Assembly: GCA_030063045.1 (NCBI GenBank)
Contig: JAQSEB010000124.1
Span: 434,001-498,000 of the forward strand
Direction: 5' to 3'
DNA length: 64,000 bases
From: Pratylenchus scribneri
Lineage: Eukaryota > Nematoda > Chromadorea > Rhabditida > Pratylenchidae
Every line of letters starts with the position of its first letter. Within the stretch, counting starts at the first letter, position 1. A model generated the notes under the pieces. That model was not told the origin of the DNA and ran no database searches. It saw only the letters and a list, made by a program, of their open reading frames with translations. Position numbers and translations under genes: made by a program. Of this stretch, positions 54,701 to 64,000 are shown piece after piece.

Positions 54701-57533
54701 TAGAAAAATTTTTTCACAGCACGAACAGAAGGAGGTAATCGAGGATGAATCCATAAAATTTGTGCAGGAAAATCAGCAAAAGGCGAAGGATGAAATCGCA
54801 AAATGGGCCAAGGATTATCAAAAGGAAAACCAAGAGAAGGGGAAACAGAAATTGGAGGAGGAAATCACAGTCCCAGAGCCGAAAGAAAAATTAGAAGTGG
54901 AAAATGAGCAAATTCAAAATGAGGAAAAGCTTCATGAGGATGAAGAAATTGAAGAGGAAACTAAAAATGAGAAGGAGGAAAATGCCAGACTGGAAGAAGA
55001 AATAGCCGAAATAAAGCAACACTCAGCTGATGGTAAAATTCAATTGAAATAAATTTGAATTAATAAATGATGATTAATTTAAGATGATTGGCCGTCGCAA
55101 TCATTTCGAGACCACGTCATTTACAGATTGTAAGATTAAAATCGTTTTTTAAATAAATCTGAAATTCCAGAGAAACTGAATTGGCCAGGAATCAACAAAG
55201 TGAATGGAATCCGGTTTATCAAATCAGAAATAATTAAATTAAAAGCAAATCTATACAGGTTCCTGGTGATGCTCGACAAGTTGAGGAATATGTTTTCCAA
55301 AAAAGTGGAAGCAAAGATGTATATATGCGAACAATTGTAAAGGTTATAAAAATTATTTAATAAATTTATGTCAGATTAGCGCTTTTATATTTATGTTCAT
55401 TTTTATTTCTCAGAAAAAGGCTATGATTAGCTAGGTTCCAATCTGGGTGCCTTAGACTTGGGGTTAGGTTGGCTAGGTTTTATAAAGAAGATAAAAAAAA
55501 ATCAAAAATTTTTCTACCCGGAGAGGGGACATTTACTTTTGAATAATTTATGTGTACCTCGGATTCGAATCCGCTAATAGGGAATATATATATTTTTTTC
55601 CTTTGGTAACCACTTTTATTCATTTTTTTACATCCTACTTTTAATAGAGTGTATTCAAATGAACGCGCTAGTGTTACCTGAAATTTATTAAAATTTTAAG
55701 GTTATCAATGCGATCGATTACAGTTCAAAAAGCAATGCAATGCCACCACTGTTATCCCAACAAAGTCATCAATCTTCAAATGATAATTCAAATTCCTCTC
55801 AATCAGCTCAAAATGAGGAAAAGCTTCATAAGAATGAAGAAATTAATTACGTAGGAAAAAATGAGAAGATTAAAGAGGAAAAAGAGATGGCAGAAATGAA
55901 ACAGCAAAAAGAAGAAAATAACGACATTTTATTATTGGAGGAAAATATAACAAAATTGGCTAAGGAAAACAAGAAAATGGAAAATGAGATTCATGTTTTG
56001 GGAGGGAAAATTCACAGTAAAAACCGAAAATTGAACGTGTTGAAATCAGAAATAGAAGAAATGCGAAAGGACGAGATAACCGAATTGAAACAAGGACAAC
56101 AAGAGGAGAGGGATGGAATAGGAAATACTCCGGTTAGTTTATGCTTAAAATTGAGAGCAAAAATTAAAGGGAATAAATGTAAATATTAGATTAATATAAG
56201 ATTAAAAATAGTAAAAGCGTGAATACAATTTTGACAATAATTTACTCATCATCGTCCTTTTATTCATTATTCGAAAATGAATTATATGGTTATTTTCGTT
56301 TAAAAATTTTTTAATACACTGATTTTGGAAAGCTTCTATCACAATATTAATTATTCGAAATATTTGTACAAAAACATAAATTAAATGAAAAAGTAATTTT
56401 TATAACACAGAATGTTGATCAAGAAAATCAAAAGAAGATAATTGAAGAGCTTCAAAAACAGATCGATGAAATTCAGAGGAAGATTGAAGAAATTCAAAAG
56501 AAAATTAATGAAATTCATAAGAAAATTGTTGCGAATCAGAAGAAAATTGACCAACAAAATGAACAAATTATCAATTCTAAACTGATGAAAAATAAATCAT
56601 GGGAGAACATTTTGAAGGGGATATTCACTACTCAATGCCAATATTTTGCAAGGCCATCTATAGAGGAGCTAAAAGAAAGGACAGGAATTGAATTGAGTGT
56701 GGAACAAATCGAAATGTGGTTCCAAAATCAGCGATTGCTGCAGATAAAAATATTGGTATTCTATTAAAATTAATGGTGAATTTATTATAATCATTTATTT
56801 ACTTAAGCGCAAGCAAGAACAGAATCGTCAAAAGCAGGCGCATGATAAGAATATAAAAGATGCCCTCATCTACCTAACATCCACTGTGGAGGGAAAAAAA
56901 TTGCTGGAGGAAAAGTTGAATGAAAATAAGAAAGAAATGGATAAAATTGGAAATGAAATTGTGGAAATCAATTTGATTAAGGATGAACGAATATTGGTTT
57001 TGGAATCAAAAATTCTAAAACTTGAAAGTGAATTGGAAGAAATGAAGCAGAAGAATGATAAACTGGAAGAAGAATTGATGAAAGCGCAAATAGAGTAAGC
57101 GAAGTCAAAAATTATATTACATTATTTTCTATTAATGGTAGAATGTAATTTGCATATACGAATTTTGAGCATCAAATCAATTTTTCAAATGAATTAATTT
57201 ACCAAATTTGGCCATTGAATACACATTAGACTGTTAGGAATTGATTAGAAAAAGAATTAATAACTTGATTTGATTGATAATTGACAAAAATTATGACCAA
57301 AAAGTAGCAAATAGAACAAAATCAGTCTGATTTTGTTTTTTGGCCATAAATTTCTGATCTATAATATTTTTGATAAATTATTTTGTTATCAATGTATTTG
57401 AGATTAATCAAATTTTTACAAATTTTTTAATAATAGTAATAGCTTGAAAAATTGATATGCACAAAATTTGTCATATAAAATTCAAGGATAAACCATATTT
57501 TTTATTTTCAGAAGTATCAATGGTGAATTCTAA
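51773..57533 (+). CDS. Family C gene C5: coiled-coil protein with two homeodomain remnants and a MED15-type KIX domain
   Basis: Sixteen exons: 51773-51910, 51962-52318, 52886-53233, 53294-53509, 53724-53834, 53904-54113, 54175-54312, 54356-54670, 54720-55032, 55084-55129, 55171-55213, 55259-55342, 55701-56132, 56411-56755, 56808-57094, 57512-57533. They sum to 1135 codons with every phase closing. The shared N-terminal module ([20 protein letters not shown]) leads to a coiled coil and homeodomain remnant 1 ([17 protein letters not shown]). Exons 4-8 are Pro/Gln/Met-rich ([14 protein letters not shown]). Exons 10-13 encode [70 protein letters not shown], closely matching the KIX domain of MED15/MDT-15, which binds activators in Mediator. 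A second coiled coil and homeodomain remnant 2 ([10 protein letters not shown]) follow. A transcription-related role is inferred. It could be two genes, but phases favour one. Confidence 0.72.
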
Positions 57534-58456
57534 ATGAAATGAGAAAGGAAGGAAAATATGAGGATGGTAAATTTGAGGGCAATTTGTTTGATGTTTTTTA
57601 ATTTATATGAAATTCGTAATTTGATTGTTTTAATTATCAATATTCATCAAGACACAATTTTTTATTGATTTAATTTTCTATCATTTAAAGTATAACTTTT
57701 GTTCTACAATTCAGTAATTTATAATTTATACAATAATTTTCTTCACCTTATTTTTTCAATTTTATTATTTCATTTTTTAAAAATACGTTCGAATAAATGA
57801 TAAAGATAATTTCCTCCATAAACCAATAATTCTTAAAATTCAAATCAAAGGCCTTCGATATTTTGATGAATTTTCTTGTTTATTATAAAAAATTCAAAAT
57901 TTCATGGAATTTCATAAAAATTTATTCGAAATTTTCCTACGAGAACAAATCCACTCACAAACTCAAAATCAGATTAGCCATTTTTACTGATTAAAAATGC
58001 CAATTTTTGGATGAGAATTTTTTTTTACCAAACTAACATTTTTTAAATTATATTTTCTCTTATTTGTATGCGTTTTATAATTTATTTATGATGATTTAGA
58101 TTTTATCCGGTTTAAAAATTAAGAAAATTAAATGAATTGTTTAAACAAAATGAGTGTTTATTTTGATTATAAATTAAATAGTAATTATTAAATTGATTAG
58201 AATTAAAAAACATCAAAAGAAATGATTAAATTGTTTAATGAAAATTAAAGACGCATAAATTTAAGTGAATTGTTAGAAGAAAATATTGTGAAATGCCATT
58301 TAAAATGTTGATTTTATAATAAATTAATAATTATTAAACCACCCCATTATTAGCCAAATGGAGGTTTCCAAATACAATCGAAATTTAGGGCATCAAACAA
58401 ATTTTCAATTCCGTTATCCCGCGCATATTCTTCTCCTCTTCTTGTCCTCCTTCTCA
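57534..58456. other. Convergent spacer between C5 and C6
   Basis: Contains the 3' flanks of C5 (plus) and C6 (minus). The sequence is AT-rich and I see no gene or clear repeat. Confidence 0.4.
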
Positions 58457-61400
58457 TCAATCAATTTGCCATTTGCAGCCATAGAAAGCATTCTTGGTCC
58501 AGGTATTGCTCACTTTTGTAGCATTGACCGATTGAGTTGACTAAAAATGAATTCTTTTTAATTCTAAAAGTAAAAATTTACGTTCATCGAATTAGAAATT
58601 TTGTGGAGCTAATTAGGAGTATTAATTAACTATGAATTTGTCCTCAATTTAGTCCAATTTATGTCTGTATTTCTAACATGAATATGGCTTATATTTATAA
58701 GTGTTATATTTTTAAAAATAGATAAATTTTGATTAAAATCAGGTTATATTGAAATATACCATATAAAATTAAGCAAGACATTTTTTTGAATTTTTTAAAA
58801 TTTTAATGGACTTAAATTTTAGAATTTCTATTATTTTTTTAATATTTAATTTTCTAGAAATTTTTAATAAAATTATAAAATTTTTAATTAATAGTCTTTT
58901 ATATTGTAAATTCCTATAACTCACAATAATAATAAATAAATTTTATTATCAGTTAAACCTAATTCTGCTAAATTAAATTTAATAATTTTTTTTTTGCATT
59001 TTGATATAATTGATGGATGGTCCATTTTATTACCTTCTTTTGGATGACCAATTCCATATAATCTTTTTTGCAGAGAATTCGGGGAACCATTTTGTCAAGT
59101 ACGCGATTTTTACGCTGAACTTTTGAATCCTGGCTGAATTCTTCGCCAGCAGTGAGCAATTGACGACGGCAATGGTCGCATTCGAAGCATCCAACATGAT
59201 ATTGAAGATCGCCAATTTGACGGGCCCAATCAGTTTGTCTGAGAAAAGTATTTTTCAAAGACGAATTAAAAATAAAAAATTAATAGAGGAAAAGTGTTTC
59301 ATACTAAATTTTTAAATATTTGGTTCAATTTTTATTTTTTTTGATTACTTATCATACCTAAAATTTATAGTGAATTTTTTTCAATAAATTATAATTTAGC
59401 TTTTCTTATTTTTTTTTAATAATTTCTTTTTCCTGAAACTAAAAATAAAACAAATTAAGGTACTTTTCCGTTATCTGTGCGGAGATTACGAAAAAGAAGG
59501 AAAGGTTTCCTCTTAAGGTGATTAAGGATATTAGGGTTAGGGATATGTGAAATGATAACCTATCCCCTATGGACCCTAACCCTATACCGGATGACCCATG
59601 GGGATCACCGATACCTTTCCCCAGTTGACCTAAAAAAATCTCCGCACAGATAACGGAAAAGTACCCAAATTAATTAGTGCAAAATAATAATATAAATTGA
59701 TTATCAAAAATTAAATTTTGGCATTCTAAAATATTAAATTTAACTCACAAAAATCCTTGCTCACAGCCGGCACAATATCCAAACACACTGAAAAAATAAT
59801 ATTTAATAATTTTAATTTTTTTTGTGCACAAACTCACTTTGAATAAGCCTTCTTCTGTTCCATTTTGTTGACATCCTCAACAGAATTTGGTACTTTTGTT
59901 GATTTGGCATTGGATGAATTGGTCGTATCGGAGGGTGGAAGCTGAAAATATAATCAAAATGTTGGCCAAAAATTTTAATTTAAAATAACCAACCAATTGT
60001 TGGCCATCCCACATTTTCAAATTGGCAAAATCCTTAATATTATTGGATTGTTGATCAACTGCCTTCTTTTCCTTCAATTCGGCAATTTCATCTTCCAATG
60101 CGTCGATTTTTGCTTCTTGTTCTGCCAATTTCACGTCTTTTTGGCCAATTTCTTTTCTTTGTCCATTAATTTCATCTCCCAATGCACAAATTTCCTCATC
60201 CTTTTCTGCCACTTTTTCATCCTTTTGTTCAATTTCCTCTTCCAATTTGGCCATTGCCTCTTCCATTTTTTCCAACTTTTCTTCGAGTGATTCGTCTTCT
60301 TTCTTTTGTTGAGTTTGAAAATGCATTGCCTCATCCCATTTAGCCCTAAAAAGACCATAATTTAATTTCATTTTCTAATTTAATTTACATTCTGGCCAAT
60401 TCATTTTTCTCAATATCGAGCAAAGATTGGAGTTCCTGAAAAAGTAAATAATTTTAAGGGAATAATAATATTTTATACTTAAAGGTTTTGAAAATTGATT
60501 TCCAAAAAACTAAAAATTGTGAAAAATTTTTTGAGGAATTTAAGTTGTATTGTAACCTAAAAATTAAAATTAAAAAAAATTATTTTTAAATGGAGATTCG
60601 AGCCCGAGTCTTTAAAAAATAAAATTATGAATAAAAATAACTTGATGAGAGATGGATTCAAATCCTTGATTATGAACTCAAATGATTTTATAAGAGAAAA
60701 AGAAATAAAATAAAAATACTTAATTTTTTAAAAATTTACAAATTATCAGCAGTTCTAATTTTGTTTGTTTTTTAATTTAATTTATCCAAAAATACCTCTG
60801 GTTTAAGATTTGTTGCGCGTTGAAGAGCGGCCTCAGCAGAGCTCTGATGCTTTTTGGGCATCATCGGAATTGCATGCTTGAACATTCCACTCAATCGTTT
60901 CGACATTTCCTTGTACTTTACCATTTCCATTAGTACTGTTTCATATGGCTGGAAAAAAAATAATTTTATTTAAAGCAAAGCCGATTATAAAATTCATTTT
61001 TTTCCTATATTTTCAAAAGTAAAAATTCTCTTTTAAATTTATAAAAATATATTTCTTTTTTTAAAAAGCTTTTTCGAATTATGATAAGTAAATGGATGAA
61101 TCGAAAAAAATGATACGAATTTATATCTTAAAATTTAATTTGATGAAAATGGATTCTTTCAAAATATTTATTAGTCCCTTTGGATCAAAATATGAGAGAA
61201 AGATAGATTTTAATTCTATTTCCAAATCAATTTTTAGCCAAATTCCGCTAAATAAATTGTAAATTTTCCTCTCTCAAACAATCATTACCTTCAATTGATG
61301 GCCTCCTTCTTTTTGCATTTCTAATTGGCCAATTTCATTTTGCTGTTCCACCTCCTTTATTTCTTCCAACTTTTGCTCATCATCTTTTTCTTCTTTCTTC

Positions 61401-62128
61401 CCTTGCTTCTGATTCTCCAAAGCCAATTTTTTAAAATTGATCATTCATCTGAAAATGAAAATAATTTTTTTTTTATTTTATCGAATTTTTTAATAATTTT
61501 GATATAATTAATGGCTTATAATATACTTTAAAGGAAGAAATTTATGAAAAAATAATTTCCGAAAAATCTAAAAATATTTAATTGTTTCATTTTTTGTATT
61601 TTTTTATAAGAAAAGCGGATAATTTTGTTGAAGCTTTAAGTGAAAAATAGAGTTGAGTCATTTTTGGAAAATAGAAAAGATATCTTCAGTTTTTTTGATA
61701 GTAGGTTATAGGCTAATTGTTGAATTTTTAATTTGAATTTAGAAATTCATCGCGTATAGCATTTATAATTTTCAATAAATAATTTACATATTTCTCCAAA
61801 TGATCAATTTTCTCGCCCAATTTGTTGACAATTTCATCCGAATCCGTTTTACTTGCCAATTTCATGGCCTCAATTTCCTTCTTCAATTCCACCAATTCAG
61901 CCTGAAAATTAATATTTTTATTTTAAAATTATTTTTCAAAATATTCACCTTAATCTCTTCAATTTCCCCAACGGTTCCATCATTCTCGGTAGCCACAAAT
62001 TCACCGAATGCAAAATTTGACTTGGCTTCAAAGTCTTCATCGAGTCCAAAATCGGCCAAATTCAATTGGTCCAAATCGCTGCAAATCGATGATCCTTCAC
62101 TTTTTGCTGGTTGTTGCTTATTTTCCAT
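58457..62128 (-). pseudogene. Family C gene C6 (minus strand): LIM-bearing copy with a frameshift in exon 3
   Basis: Exons in transcription order are 62128-61949, 61901-61788, 61448-61289, 60948-60796, 60435-60389, 60345-59994, 59941-59838, 59787-59749, 59238-59034 and 58540-58457. The N-terminal module is MENKQQPAKSEGSSICSDLD with a slightly longer acidic part. Exon 3 is 160 bases where phase requires a multiple of three. Compared with C1 an extra base in the ttttaaaaaa run creates an immediate TAA; elsewhere phases close. Exons 4-5 (MSKRLSGMFKHAIPMM, ELQSLLDIEKNELA) have no counterpart in C1-C3. LIM ligands are intact: CAGC, YHVGC, CDHC and CKKD. The last exon (STQSVNATKVSNTW) matches C3. 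The lesion lies in a homopolymer, so an assembly error would restore a functional gene. Confidence 0.68.
59459..59665. mobile_element. Foldback element in C6 LIM intron
   Basis: Arms are ggtacttttccgttatctgt gcggaga and tctccgcacagataacggaa aagtacc. The inner halves are aggatattagggttagg and taaccctataccgg-like. Confidence 0.65.
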
Positions 62129-63003
62129 TTTAATTGGCAAAATTGTTTTTGGATGATTATCAAAATTGTTGATAGGAAAATCAGAATTTATTAAGCTATT
62201 AAAAAAGAATTTATAAAATTTATTAATTTTAATTAATGTGGGTGAGAGATTTTGGTAATTTCGTTGGAGTTTTAGTCTATCAATTGCCCAACTTTATTTT
62301 CATAATTGGTTGTTGATTAAGGAAATGAGGAAGAACTTTGAGAATATTTCGGAATGAATGGTAAAAATGCAAATATAAGGCAATTTACAAGGGCAAAATA
62401 AATTTCGGATTGATCTCTGATTGGCATTTGAATATTGTCCGAAAATGCCAAATTTAAATATGACACAATTATTATGCACATAATTAACAAATCTCAACAA
62501 ATTCTCAATCCTTCATTTCATCGATAAAATGTCCTCAAGTTAATTTCCCCAGACATTCATTCCATCAAAAAATAATAATCCCCTCCTTTCTCTTTATTTA
62601 TTGGACTTTTTGAATGAATGTACGCCGCATTTTTCCCTGAGGCATTTTTCTCATTCTTTTATGGGGTGTATCGTATCGAGTATGGACTATGGATATGGAC
62701 TCATTCTCAGCTTCCTTCAACTTCAAATTTATCCTCAATCCACATCAGAGTCAATCAGACATTCAAAAATTCAAGTGTTAGCATAAATTTTGCAGACAAA
62801 GTAAATTTTTTTAAAACAAAAAATGCCATTCGGAGAAGGTAATTTATCGTAAAAATTATTAAAAAGAAAAAGATGAATTGGAAATGGAAATAGTCATCAC
62901 TCATCAATCATCATTTCATCATTATCGCATTTAAAATATTCTCCATTGTTTTACTGATTTATTTTATCCTTCGCCTTCATCATCTTCTTTTTATCCGTTA
63001 AAC
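62129..63003. promoter_or_regulatory. C6 upstream region (minus strand)
   Basis: Lies between C6 and D2. The complement carries traces of the C4/C5 upstream block (aatgcctcaggg, atggaat). Short open frames at 62601-62842 lack support. Confidence 0.35.
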
Positions 63004-63230
63004 TCAATCATCCCCGCCGATCAGCATCAGCAAATTGTACGGCACAAACAATTGGCCAAGGATGCCATAAATTGAAATCATGGCCAAAGCCAGCATCATA
63101 ATTCCTCCACCAATTGACATTTTTTGGTGGCCCAATGCTGCATTGCAATAGTCCGAATCGCATATTTGGCAGTCGCATCCAGCCAATTTTTTATTTTCAC
63201 AAAAATCACGGCGGGCACAACCACGCACTT
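63004..63230 (-). CDS. Ly6/uPAR-like protein D2, last exon (minus strand)
   Basis: The exon starts after a 3' splice site (catatatag) in phase 1, exactly as D1 exon 3. It encodes EVRGCARRDFCENKKLAGCD, CQICDSDYCNAALGHQ and then MSIGGGIMMLALAMISIYGI with a further hydrophobic stretch to TGA. The C-terminal hydrophobic segment fits a GPI-attachment signal or membrane anchor. The two upstream exons are not identified; exon 2 should lie at higher coordinates beyond the foldback at about 63310-63780 or outside the window. D2 lies upstream of C6, mirroring D1 upstream of C1. Confidence 0.62.
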
Positions 63231-63309
63231 CTATATATGAATAAAAATATGATTTTACAAAAATTCAATTTTTCCATTTTTCCAAAAATTTTTCAAATTT
63301 AAGAAGGTA

Positions 63310-63780
63310 CCAGAGTGTTGAGGATTTCAAAATTTGCTCGTACTCGTATCGCCCTTTTTGGATGTCTCGAACTTTTACTCATACTTTTGTATCGTTTCAC
63401 TAATTTTTTTTTCTCATATTCGTATCGTACTCGTATCTTGTACTTTCTCGTACTTTTTTGAAAAATGGCATATTTTAATATAGATTTTCATTTTTTCCAA
63501 TTAAAATTATAGATAAATGTTTGTTAATATATAATATACTTTTTTGTTGAATTACATCGATATATGGCATATTTTGACCAATTTTGCAGAAAAAGTGAAT
63601 TTTTTTCTAAAATTTTGACTTTATATCGTACTTTTGGGAAGACTAAAAATTAAATTAGTATCAAATTCGCCTATTATATTGAAATCATACCGGTGTTGAG
63701 AATTCGTACTCTTACATCTACTACTAAATATACGAGTACGGGCGATTTGAAATGGACCGTATGAGGTACGAATACTATTC
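63310..63780. mobile_element. Foldback element with cgtactcgtatcg repeats, in D2 intron
   Basis: The left part gatttcaaaatttgctcgta ctcgtatcgccc and right part acgagtacgggcgatttgaa are inverted. The interior has several tcgtac/gtacg repeats. Confidence 0.5.
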
Positions 63781-63885
63781 GATATTTTTTCTATCTTACA
63801 GAAAATGTATATATTTAAATTGTTTATAAATCAAAATAGATGTCAGATTTTCTTACTAATTAGCATTTAAAAAACCACCCAATAT

Positions 63886-64000
63886 TTAAATGAAATAAAT
63901 TTGTTGAACCACAATTTTGAAACAACCATAGTCTTTTTCCATCTCCTTCATGTGGTAGACCTCCTCCATATGATCGCCATTGATATGCAGCTCTCCAATT
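63886..64000 (-). CDS. C-terminal end of an unrecognised minus-strand gene
   Basis: The minus strand is open from the window edge to TAA, encoding IGELHINGDHMEEVYHMKEM then EKDYGCFKIVVQQIYFI. Composition and codon use look coding and the 3' flank is AT-rich. No family is recognised. It is truncated by the window end. Confidence 0.4.
   Translation of the reverse strand, partial: IGELHINGDHMEEVYHMKEMEKDYGCFKIVVQQIYFI

Noticed and set aside
59997..60290. Plus-strand Phe/Cys-rich open frame
   Set aside because: Antisense of the C6 coiled coil.

Overview
This window is eukaryotic and very AT-rich, with many short introns and no bacterial operon structure. The best fit is a nematode, probably a tylenchid plant parasite of the Meloidogyne type. 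Three observations support this: a MED15/MDT-15-type KIX sequence close to the nematode version as I remember it, a LIM domain of the Lhx6/8 (lim-4) type, and candidate trans-splice acceptors a few bases before several ATGs. The species is inference. All gene models were built by hand from GT-AG or GC-AG junctions, reading phase and comparison of paralogues inside the window. No database was searched.

Layout. 1-9.5 kb: family A, unrecognised secreted proteins. The 3' part of one gene is followed by a long gene that looks like two units fused in frame. 9.8-10.2 kb: last exon of a minus-strand Cys-rich protein. 11.8-31.5 kb: family B, five tandem genes (B1-B5) for small secreted proteins. Each has a signal peptide, and B2-B5 then carry a basic KDKRPLE stretch running into an I-I-[DE]-L-[SN]-S motif that resembles a SUMO-interacting motif. 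A basic PSKK exon, Gln/His-rich exons and, in B1, B3 and B5, a C-terminal coiled coil follow; B4 has an unrelated, frameshifted coiled coil and B2 lacks a terminal one. Most introns are in phase 1. Among the B genes lie a four-helix-like membrane protein, a decayed FLYWCH-like zinc finger and an apparently intact DD37D (maT-type) transposon. 32.8-34.2 kb: a Ly6-like secreted protein that has lost its hydrophobic tail.

35.8-62.1 kb: family C, six genes (five plus, one minus) that share an acidic N-terminal exon and long coiled coils but end in different nuclear-regulator modules. C1, C2, C3 and C6 carry a LIM domain. C4 carries a homeodomain remnant and a GATA zinc finger. C5 carries two homeodomain remnants flanking a MED15 KIX domain. 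The exon phases close without error through 16 exons in C5. A Ly6-like gene lies upstream of the family C genes at both ends (D1 upstream of C1, D2 upstream of C6, inverted), and a decayed Ly6 copy lies between C4 and C5.

Many introns and intergenic regions are filled with foldback/MITE-like elements, often a different one in the same intron of each paralogue. One has expanded internally into a roughly 1.2-kb minisatellite with no stops in at least two forward frames. Upstream blocks are repeated before B2-B5, before C1-C3 and before C4-C5, which suggests co-regulation or duplication of whole gene-plus-promoter units. The strongest candidates for undescribed biology are the family C chimeras and the family B secreted, possibly nucleus-directed proteins.
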